Assembly: GCF_000003605.2 (NCBI RefSeq)
Contig: NW_003107589.1
Span: 93,974 to 150,348 of the forward strand
Source of the DNA: Saccoglossus kowalevskii
Taxonomy: Eukaryota; Hemichordata; Enteropneusta; Harrimaniidae
Direction of reading: 5' to 3'
Length of the DNA: 56,375 bases
Shown here piece after piece: positions 32,238 to 44,300 of the stretch. The translations under genes and the position numbers were made by a program. Position 1 is the first letter of the stretch. Each line of letters begins with the position of its first letter. The notes beneath the pieces were generated by a model. That model made no database searches. It saw nothing but the letters and a program-made list of their open reading frames with translations, and was not told the DNA's origin.

Positions 32238-32342
32238 ATGGCAGAGTCTGGCAATGCTGATATTTCGGGCTTGTCGAAAAACATACCAGGTTTGACCGAG
32301 GCCGAAAGAGCGCACCTGAAAGACGTCATGAAGAGAGCAAAG
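32238..32342 (+). CDS. OSBPL11: OSBPL-like exon 1: Rab-effector-like helix
   Basis: 35 codons, phase 0 out, start context CCAATATGG. Contains [18 protein letters not shown], resembling the LTEEER...VM-R helix at the N-terminus of RIM, rabphilin and synaptotagmin-like Rab effectors. No ATG-to-PH link is visible except by splicing over a 12.5-kb intron (donor gtagag). An alternative first exon nearer the PH exons is possible. Confidence 0.72.
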
Positions 32343-35300
32343 GTAGAGTATAGCTGAGCATGCAAGTTCCCGCTTTTAAAATGACATAAATTATTCTGTG
32401 ATTAGTTATTATGCAACTTGATTGAACCAATGCCAATCAATGAAGTCGATCTAACGTTCGTGATCGATAAATAGTAAACAATTGTACACACAATACAATC
32501 GTAATGAAATGGGACAACTTCTGCATTTGGTTTGAACATCATTGAGATGTATGGGACACGTGTATTTAGTAAATACCGGAAGCAGCGATCAATATGAAAC
32601 ATTATTTTGCATACACCAGTAAAACCCTGCCCATATTAAATAAATACATATGAATATATCTGCGTACGTATGACTGTTAACATGTATTACCCCCCCCCCT
32701 TCCCCTTAAGTAACATGTTTTGGTCTTTATGTTGCTGTTGTCTCTTTTATACTACGTGCAGTCAGTTCCCAGTAAATGTACAGATACAGTGTGTGACATG
32801 TTTCTGTGCACTTGAGAAAAGAAAAAAATTACAGTAATACATGTATATATAATAATACAATTTTTTATGACATATTTAGTAAATTTTGAAAACAAATCTC
32901 TGTTTACTGGAAATGCATTAAATATTTACTGCTTTGTATCTTCGCTATTTTCTCCGATAAGTAAAATTTGCTGAATCAAATCGGCAAGAACATGTAAAAT
33001 AACAATACAACTCGTTGTACCCCTGCCAAGTTTGTGAACCTGAAACCCTGTGAAATTGCCCTAAGCATCAAAATAATGAAATTAAATGTCAAATGAAAAT
33101 AAATGGTTTTACAGTACTAGATTTACTACTAATTGTGTGATAAAGGTCATATAATCAAAATACTGCATTGGTCTTCATTTTGTTTAATTAAATGGATAAA
33201 TGAAATGTATTAACAGCATGTGAATGATCATTATTAATTTGTGTTTCAATTTGCAAATTCTGGTTTTAAACATTCTGTTTTCTTCACCTAATGTGAAAAT
33301 ATGGAACACTAACTCATATCAGTTATACACACTGTAGCATAGTTTACCCACAATGCACACCTGACTTAAACATGGTTTCACTGCAGTGTAAATTTTGAAT
33401 GTATCTTTTTTTTATTTGTTATATTTTGTTAAAATTATTACACAGTACTGTTCTGTGTATTATAATCCATTGGAATCCGCAGATTACTGTCAAATATTGC
33501 ACACAGCATTTTTGTACAGGCATATCTATTTAAAAGTATAAAACGGACAGGCTTAAATTGGTGAAAATAACTGCTTCCGTATTTTCTCTATTACTGGTAG
33601 AAGTGCATACATGTGTATAAACTGAAAATTTCCCATGTTGTATACTGAATCATTAACCTTTTCACCACCAGACTTTCTCGCCAAAATTTGTCTGCACTTT
33701 TTTTTTTATATTCTTCAATATTTCTGGAAATGAACCCTAATTTTGGAGCCAACAGACAAAATTTGAGTAAAATTTCTGTTTTTACTCAAAAAAATGGGCT
33801 ATTTTTGTTCCAATCTTCTGCAGGAAAGTGCAGACTATAAACTGGCTATTTTTGTGATGAAAAGAAGGAACTGGTGGTGATAATTTAAAATATGATATAT
33901 TTTCTTTACAGAAACACACATGTAATATGTTTACACATTTAGGTGCATCTATGAATACAATAACTGTTACATGTGTCTACTGGAATGTTTTATTGTTGCC
34001 CCTGCTAAGAATCATTTTTATGTTTTTGAAAAATATATGTCTTACATGTTGTTTTGTAGTTGTAAAATATAAATAATACTTGTCATGCCGACATGTTTGT
34101 TAGGCCAAATCAAAAAAGTTTGGTGATAGGTAGGCAAAATTTTCTTTAATATAACTAAGTGCTAATTATTTGCTACATAATATAAAAAACATGAAATAAA
34201 TTATACAACATTGGTGGAATGACCATTGCTAATTTGCATAGAAATAAAGTGCATTGAAATAGCTACCCGGTATATGTGTACATGCCATTTTAGTGAGTTT
34301 GACTTGATAATTTAATTAATAAACTCGTAATTTAGCTAACAATCTCGTGAGAATATATTTTATTTTAAACAAGTCACTTCGCGATGAGCGTCTTTTGCGG
34401 TACAGTAATCCGCTAGGATTGCCCTTAAAATCAATTTTTTGTGTCTGTATGTGTGATTTCCAGTGTTTTCACGTATTAATTCTTCTGTGATTTTTTTGGA
34501 TTGGCCTATTTCCCTCCAACTTAGCAGGCAGGTCACACCATCACCCTAGTTATTAGGTAAAATCAGGAAAAAAAATTGGCCCACCGTTGCCATAGTAACA
34601 GCCAAAAACTGTTTTTTTATAGCTTAGTGCCAAATGTATCTCCTCCTACAAATTTAGGATAAAAATCCTCAGACATAGCTCATTCTACTCAGTTTGAGTG
34701 TGGGCACAAAGTTGAATTTTTGATATCTTTTTTTATTGCTGAGAAATTTGACTCTTCTGTGATTTTTTGGTTGGGCCGATTTGGTTCAAACTTGGCAAGT
34801 CACACTTTCACTCTAGTTAGGTTGTAAAATCTAAAAACAAATTCTTGCCAGCCGTTTTCATGGCAACAGCCAAAAAAATGATTTTTTTTTGTATACCTTC
34901 TCACCTTACAATTCTACTCAGCTTGAGTGTGCATAAATTGACTAGTTGTTTATGTCTATTTTCATTACCGAGAAACTCAAACCAGCGGCTTTTAACTGCT
35001 CTGTGTTTTTTTTTTTTTGGGGGGCTTGGCTGATTTTGTTCATACTTGACAGGCAGATCGTACCGTTACCAACTGAAAAAAAAAATCTTGCTCACCGCTG
35101 CCATGGCAACAGCCAGAAACTGGAAACTTTCGCCCCAAATTTATTACCTCCTACTAGTCTTGTAATAGCAGTGTATATGATCATGTTTTTTTATATTATT
35201 TTGGCTACGTTGCGTTGCACACTGGTAAGAGATCACCGGGACCAACATTGTTACACTGTATCAACGTAATCCCAACGCAACTTTGAACTATGAATGAACT

Positions 35301-38300
35301 GTAAATGCTGCCTTCAATCTAGAAAATACTATCGCAAAACGGTTGGAAATAGTAAATTTAACAGCAGAATACGTCCTAGAAATACAATAAAGACTAAACG
35401 TTTTTTCGCGAACTTCGTATATGGGGCCCGGTTTTAGCTATAAACCGACGTTAGCTTCACGTTTATGTCCTACCATGGCAACAGCCGAAAACATGATGTT
35501 GCTTGTTTTTGAGCGAAGCGGATCGCAAACCAGCCTACCGGCTTGTTTTATAAACTGGCTTGGCAATTCCCACCACCAATTAGACCATGTCACAGCATTT
35601 CGGCTACTTTTCCAACAAATTCAAAATCACTCGATAATTTTGTGTACTTTACATTTATACTATGATTACATTTTAAGTTACGATAATTTTAATGCATACA
35701 TGTACACTCACAAAAATACGCCCAAAATAAGAGAAAATAGGAAATAGCCTTGACAAAAGGCATTATTTTTCCTTGTCTTAATATTGCATTTTTTTTATAT
35801 CTGTGTATTAACTTCATGTGGATATCCTGATGAAATTTAAAGTTAAATTCACAACTAACGGTTTTGCATTATATGAGGCTGTGAACTTGTCCATGGAGGC
35901 TGCAAATTAATAAATATTGTATTCACTGACATTTATTTTGTATTTACATTTGTAATGAGTTTCCACAGTATCTTTTTCTTACTGGTGTGGCTACAGTGAC
36001 TGTGAAGTGTTTTGTGTTTTGTCGATTGTTGTCAGTTATTTGTTTTGTTTTCTTGGAATTTGTAAAATAGGTATGTTATTTTCATTTTGCAGTATATCGT
36101 AGACAGTACTTGTATACTTTGTTATCCAGCATAAATATCAGATTGTACGAAAGAATGAGATTGTAAATTTCGTTCATTAATATTGTAAGATGACGCTTTC
36201 TCTGGGGCCTTCAGAGTCCCATGTTGACTATGTCCCGGTCCCTTTACTCACTTGTTGTCAGTGTCTGAGTGGTATATACAAAATACGACCAAGTAAACGT
36301 CAGAATATTAAAAAAACAGAAACCTAAAAATCAGTTGCCCATGCCAAGAGAGCCGCAAAACCAAAACAATCTGTCAGCCGTCGCCGTCCACAGCAGGGAT
36401 ATAGTTTTACACATCGAAATTGAGAATAGCTGCATGTGTAGACATATTGCATAGAAATGAACACTAAATACATCTATCCCGGCCAGCAATCGAATCATCA
36501 AACTTCATGAGTGACGTAACTGGCATTTCCATCTATTTGCTTCTATTCCCACTATCCTAAAACGCTCAAGTGAATGTGTCAAATTCGCGAGTGTGCGTAT
36601 TTCGTACAGTGCGTAAACATTGCTNNNNNNNNNNNNNNNNNNNNNNNNNNNNNNNNNNNNNNNNNNNNNNNNNNTTTCGTACAGTGGCGTAAACATTGCT
36701 ACAATCAAAGAACGCGCTGAACAAAAAGTCAATTCTGGGCTAGTACCATTGTCAAATTCTGGGGAGTAGAGGACTATTTATATGGGAGACGTTACAATTA
36801 GGAACTATTAAAATTGTTTGATTTGCATATCAAAATCCTTTATTGGAACAGAACATGTTCTATATTCACCAAAAAACAAAGTTGTTATGTTTCTAGACAC
36901 ACAACAGACTCAAAACAATAGAAACCGTTCGATCCGAGCGACCTGCGTTCTTGAAAATCGAGTCTTATCGCCCTTGCGTTTCCGAGCAAAAAAACGTTGA
37001 GGCCGAAAACGACCGATTTTCGCCCAATCTTCTATGAATTTTTCATAATTTAGCTAATTCAGTCCAACGGTTAGATAGAGTATTTATTAGAGACGCCCGG
37101 AGAACCAAAATTTGGGACGTGAATCACTCCGGCGACTAAAAATCTGCGAAAATGGCCAAGGGGGTGAGGGACTACATTTCAAAAACATATTTTATATATA
37201 GGGTATATAATTAGTGACATTTTGAATTAGTGAGATTACAGATTTGCTAAAATAAAATGGCAGCTAAAAAGATGTGTTTTACAGTAATTTGAACTCATTT
37301 ACCTTTTTCACAGCCTCTCCCCCTCCCCCCAAATGAGTACATGTATGTAGGGTAACCCAAGGAATTGATTTTATTTTGCCTTAAATGTATGGTGCAATGC
37401 AAACTCAGCAGTACCTACATTTAAAGGTATTTAGGCCAATCTTTATTATCCCTTGTTTCGCGAACCCGCCGAATGAACAGGAGCTGGAAATAAAATAAAA
37501 ATAAAATTTTATTTCAGTGTAATTTTACGCGCCCGCCGACTTGTAAGTGCAAAAAATTGCTAAAAAAACTTATTTTTATCTTCATTTTTTTTCGCCCGCC
37601 GCATAACAAACCCAAGTTGCATTTTCGTGGGAGTATCATGATCAAAGTACCGATGTCTCACGCAGATGAGAAACAAGGTTATACATGGAATAAAATTTTA
37701 TTTCAATTCTTCTCTCCAATCAATGATCTCACTTACAATTCTTTGAGAATTACACAAATCTAATGGAAAAAAGAATTAATTTAATTTTTTTTCCACCCTC
37801 CTCTAAAAATCGCCTTATAAAAGCTTGAGAAACAAGGAATAAAAAAAGTCTGGCCTTAGTAACTACCGTGTAGACTGGGGTTAGCCTTGGCTTACATTTG
37901 CCAATGACAGAGGTACAAGTCAGTGGGGTCTTTGGTGTGGGGGTACAGAAATAAAGCAATTGGAGCATTTTTGTGTTTGTCACTTGAACAGTCTACAAAA
38001 ATTTACACTATATGAAATATGGACAGATCATTTTACTGATATTTTTGTAACATTTCATTCTACTGTATAGCTGAGTTATTGTTACTGTTAGTACTATGAT
38101 AATTTTCAATATTGCTTTCAGTGTGCATGTGAGAGTCACTAACATGGCAATATGTCACTCGCATGCTTTGAAAGTCATGACAAGAAAATGAATCATGGCA
38201 GACGTGTTCTTCCCAGTATAATTACATACATTATTGGCCAACTTGCATAACAATAGAATATGTTAATGAGTTATATTTATTGTAATGCTAAATTGGTTCT

Positions 38301-41300
38301 ATTGTTTATCCAAAATTTAACAGTTTGGAACCCTTACTCTACCATGCCATGGGGAGATCTCTGCAAGGTATATCATTATCGTTAAAAAAAAAAATTGCCA
38401 AACAAATATAGCTAATAATTAGCGATTGTATCTACAGATCCATGTACATGTAGTCATTTTATTAATGGTGACTGACACTTTAGAAATAAAAGTAGACCTC
38501 TAAAACTTGGCTTGATTGTATCACACCCTAACCATTTTACTGCTGAGAAACTGCACTCAATTGCATAATATAGTATTTGTCAGTTGTACCATGGTAGATA
38601 TCATGTTTGGTTACTAAGGCCATGAGTACAGCAACTCGACTTATACTTGTCAGTCATGTGGTAAATGAATAATACACTTTAACAATTTCCTGATTCCTCT
38701 GTCGAGTGGTAAATGAGATACAGCATATTTTATATTTGTTTCTATCGATCAGTACAGGGTGAAACTCCATTTGCCTCTTGAAAGTTTAGGATACCGTTCA
38801 TGATTAATTCGTTTCAATCCTTGCATCGATACTACAACAACTGTCATGTGTAGCTACCATATTTATTCTTATTTAAATGACCTGTTAAATTATGAATTGG
38901 TATATATGTCATTAAAATTTCACTAAAACAAAATTTCATTAGCTCACATACACCTCTTTTAGAGTTGAGCTTCTAATGGAGAAAATATGGTAATTGCAGT
39001 GCTTCTCATAGTAGTTTTACTGAACGTATAATATTTCTTCCCACAAAATATTAATGAGCTTCATCTCAAATCACAAGCATACTAAAAAACCGAGTGACAT
39101 AATGGTGTATTTTGGAATAATTTTTTTTTTTTTTTTTTTATGGCTGCAAAAGCTAGATTTATTGTGATTGAATTTGTTGCTGTGTAATTGGCAGCACATT
39201 GGAGTGGAAAACTCAGTGAAAATAGTAAATATTTTATGAAGAAAATGAGCTGAAACCTCTTTCAAATAAAAAACTTCAATTCTCTATTTTAAAGCAAATA
39301 TTTTTGTTTGCCTTTTTGATTTGTTCATTTGGTTCTGAATTTTTTAATTTGAGACAAAAATGTTCTCGTCTTACAAAACTGTAAGAAGAGAATGATATAA
39401 AAATACAGGGGCTTCAAGAACTAATAAATATATTTCTGCGTTCATTCCTTTAGTGCTTTGAAGGCCACAGTCTACTTTTTTCAATTTTCATTACAAATAC
39501 AAATATTGAAAAAAAAAATTTAAAAATGTATATAAAGAAAAATCTGTATATAATATTGCACCTAAATGTGGTCAAGAAAATATGATGTTCTACTAAAAGT
39601 TATTTTGTTTTTACAAATTTAATATTCAATTCAAATTTGGGAAAGGAAAGCAATTAACATTGTTAAGGTGTTAGAGTAGCGATAATACTGTGTTTGCTTT
39701 ATGAGTTGCATGTACATGTACATTTAAAATGTAAATGTGTGTCTATTATGGAAATGTCTTATTTTCATAATCCAATATAAAAAAATAAAACTGTTATATG
39801 AACTTCTGTTTGACATGGCTCAAATACAGTATAATATATACAAATGTACATGTGCATTTCAAAATCAAAACTTGAATTCTAACCAATCCACCAATCAGAT
39901 CGTCGGATTCACGATTTATATTCCTTGTATAAATTGAGAGAAGTTAGTTAGAAGATGGCTTTGTCAGCTCATCTTGAAAACAAAAATAAAATTGAATAAA
40001 TTGTTGCCATTTTAGAAGTAAACTGTACAACATAAAACAAACTAAATTTGAATAAATTGTTGCAAATTGTTGCCATGTTAGAAGCTGGTTATAAAATGAC
40101 AAGCCATTTATTTATACATGGTTTTAGAGTCGTCATTTTATAACCTATACATAGAACAATCAGATTTGAAAACTGGTAGTCTATAGTAATGATCATAGCT
40201 ATATACCAGTAGATGTGAATTTAAATAAATAATGGTCAATAATTAACTGCCTCTCATACAGTTTTATAAAATTGTGATTCATGATTGTAGAAAAAAATGC
40301 AAATTTTTTGGGTCAATTCCTATTTGTAGTAGTTTTCGAGTAAGGCTACTATTTTTTGAGAAATTCTCATAGAACAATAATTGGCAGTTTGTGTCCTGTT
40401 GAGTGTGAAAAAATAAAGTCGTGACCCTACATGTGTGTACACATGTAAAATCATCATAGAGCATACCATAATTTCATGTTTGCTTGCCTCCTCTTTAACC
40501 TATGAGGACAGGTTACATTTTATGATCTGGGGGTTAAAGAATCAGTGAAACAACAAGAATCATGGAATTGTTGTTGTTTTAAAGATATTAGTTTGTCTCC
40601 AATATATTTCGATTGTGCAGTATGAAATATTTTTATTGCCAAATTTTGTTGTTTTTCCTGCCCAAATTTTTTCCAGTAATATTCGTTACCAAATTATGCT
40701 CTAAAGATATACATTTATTATTGTAATCCTTGGGGAATTTTAAGTTCATGAATATTAATTCAATTCATGTATATGTAATTTTAATTGAGCGACCTGCAGA
40801 TTAATATTATGAGGTTATTACGAGTATACCGCAATGTATGCACAAAGACAGTACAGCGGAAGTATCGGCTGTCGTGCAGTGGTGGTCGATGCGACCGCGT
40901 ACTGTCTGAGTGCATACTTTGCGATATCCTCATAATAACCTTGCTATTATACATCTTTTCCTCCCAGGAATACATCATGGGAATGCCGAAATCCAAAACG
41001 CTTATAACAGATTTAGTGGGGGCTGCCATGTTTGTTTTTATTACTAGAGGATGCTCACTCACGCAATCACTCCATATTTGGAATTTGGATTTTTTTAATA
41101 TGGTAGGATGAAAATACCCAGTGCAATACTGCAAAATTAGAGCACAGATGTGTAATAAGGTTGATGTAATAATATTTGAGGGAGCTGTAGGTTATAATTG
41201 TAGCAATATGTTTTCAAAGGAATACACCTTTATTGGATGTTTTCATTTTTTGTTATGATAATTTTGTTACTTTTTGTGTAAATGGTAGCTTTAGTAGATT

Positions 41301-44300
41301 TGGTGAGAGTAAACTGTTTTACAAAAGTGATGTCTTATTTTCCACTTCTTCTTGAAAAACGGCTAGCCTGATTGATTTGGTATTTTATATGTAGTCAGAT
41401 TTGTTAATTTTGTGATTATTGCTTCCATTTTTTAATTAAGCCTTCATTTAACACAAATATGTAATTACTGTAAATCGTCTTAATATCACAAAACGCAATT
41501 TTCAACAATTTGGTTAGTCAGAACAAATCTCCAAGTTTTGCACCAGTGAAAATAGGAATTGAACTACAATTACCGGTAATATTTTTTATAAGGAACCAAC
41601 ATCGTTGGAAAGACTGATAATTGTTTTGTATATATTACAGGATTACTTATAGTCTTTGATATTCAATACACAACAGGGATTATGCATTTCAAAATGCTTG
41701 TTCAGATGAGATTTTAACTTCTAGTCTCCAAAGATTTGCAAATATATTCATATGCAAATGTACATATTCCCAGTGTCATGCCAACGTAGATACATGTATC
41801 TAAAAATAAGATACAGAAAATGTTATAAATCACAGATTATTGCTGAGTGCAAATTTCCATGAAATAAATGACAAAGAGCAAATAGGGGATGATATCCAAA
41901 CTAGTTTCTATGGAAACAATGACTTTCCGATTCCCACTTACATACACATATAGTGTTAAACCTTTTTCTAGTGCCCATTTAAAATTAGAAATCTGTCAAA
42001 ATATACATGTACATGTAGCTGAAACTCATAATTTAGTGGATTTCTATGTTGGAAGTGTATTACTGTTAGCCGCATCTGATGGTATCCATGACAACCCTTT
42101 TATGATTGTAATTGATTAGTTTGTCAAACACCTATAACAGATTTGGTGTACTAATGACGTAGAATACATGTACCGGTAATTGCAGTTATACCTTGTGATC
42201 AATGTTGTAGCTATACGATACTGGCTTTGAGATCTATGTATGGTAGGGTCTAAATATATTCTTCATATTCATTTCATGATGGTATCTTAAAATCTCTAAT
42301 TTTGATTAATCTCTTACTAGCAATCATGTCTTGGCCGATTTTGTTTAAAGATGATATAAACATTTAATACACATAATGGATACTTGTTTTGTGATATAAT
42401 TCAAAATGGCCAACTGGTGGCCATGTGAGTCTCATTTTTGTGTCTTAACCATAACCATATATATCTTGACTTTTTTTGACCTATGTAGGTACAGAGACAA
42501 GACATAATGGTGTTCATGATATGCACATTTATTTCAACATGTCATGAACTATTTCTCTGATGTACCTGGTCCGGTTTCATTGGCGCGTTACTAAATGTAT
42601 TTCATACAGATGTACTTTCACAGACAGTTGGTACAAAAAATAGTGTGAATATTTCTTGTGATCAGATTCAGTATCTTTGCAAGTTTCTCTAATATTTCAA
42701 TGCACTGTATCTTCAATTCTCTATATTTAGTGAATATTAATATTGTTTTTGATTTTTTTAAATCAATAATGACTGACAGCTTGTTATTGCTATTGAATTC
42801 TGTATAATGCATGATAGCAGGGCTTTCTTGACTAACAATTACAATCTAACAATCGTTTACTTCTCTGTGTGAAGTGCACAATGGGAGTCTTTGCAATTAG
42901 TGCGTCTGTACAAAAAAATGTATGTGTGTACATGTATGTGTGTGTGTCCGTCTGTTTCACTGATATCTCAAGCACTATATGTTGGTTTTTGAAGATACTT
43001 TATGTATGCTCTGGGTTAATGCACAGATTTGATTAGGTTTTGGTTAAAACCTTGCATATTAATTACCTAATTTGCATAATATCTAGTCAATTTCTGGCCT
43101 TTCCACTGATATTTCATGGTTTTAATCTCAAATAGCAGAAAAATGTTAGTTGCCAGGCTTCTTGTTTGATAGGCTAATGTGTCTCCAATACTCTAAGCAC
43201 ATAGGAGTTCTTTCCTATAGCTTTCTTTGATTTCATTATTCAAAGGTCCTATATATTAGTCTTTGAGTAATGACATTGTATCTTCCCAAGTTTGTTCATT
43301 TCATGATTTTGGGTTTGTCCCTGATGAAATACAGGGAAAATTATGTGACAAGATCTGTTACACTTTCAAAGCAAACAAACAAAGGGCAAGGTGAACAGAC
43401 TTTAACTATGTTCTTTTCTTTCTTTTCTCTTCATTTTTTTCAGACTTGCCACGGATACATGCCCCTTGATTCATACATGCAGTTGGTTGGTCATCAACAT
43501 CATTAATAATCATACCATAATGCAAAGCGTTGCCTGAAAAATATATTTATTTATAGTAAATGATGTGCTTTATTCATAAAGTATTCATTGCATAATTTGG
43601 ATGTCAGTTTCTAAAGTGTGCAAGTTTGATTTTTGATCTACATCACAATCTCTAAATCAAACTTGAAGCTCACATTTTTAACGTTATTGCTGTTTATTTA
43701 AATGATATACTCATCACTATGGCAACTTAAAATTGAATTAAAAAATGAAAATTCTTAATGAGATCAATGAAAAAGGCAACATTTTGATATTAATGGTGCT
43801 TCTTGCTTTTTCGCATTCACAGTAAATCATAGCATGCATTTTGTCCATTGATAACACAGATGTATGTCTTGCTGCCTTGTTTTAATACAAAAACAATTAT
43901 ATTTAGAAAAAATATATATTTCATGTCTTTATTTGCATGGCATTAAAAACAGAAGAACGTCGAGTATGTCTGTGCAGTGAAATGTCCAACACATTCTTGA
44001 GAGTTGTGGTAAATTTCTGTCTATGATACTGCATATGAAAGGGCACAGTGAATTTGCTAATTTTCTTTATTGCGGTATGATGTGCGTATAATATGCCTTT
44101 GTGGCCGAGTGTGTTGTACATGTACATTATTGCTTGAAATGCGGCAGTGTAACTTAACTAAACGGTAAAAAAGTCTGCAAAATATGGTTTTCCTCAGTCT
44201 CAGCATTCAAATCTTATACTGTAAACCATTTACTTTCACTCACATTTAATTTCACCATTTTTCATGTTTTGGGCATATTCACTGTGTTTTAGTTTCACAA

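Noticed and set aside
40781-41134. Overlapping frames on both strands of about 110 codons
   Set aside because: They cover the fold-back and a stretch without recognisable motifs; no splice or family support.
43444-43505. Possible terminal exon after a strong polypyrimidine tract ([13 protein letters not shown]..., then stop)
   Set aside because: Good acceptor, but no homology and a stop after 20 codons; would give a truncated OSBPL isoform. Not supported without transcripts.
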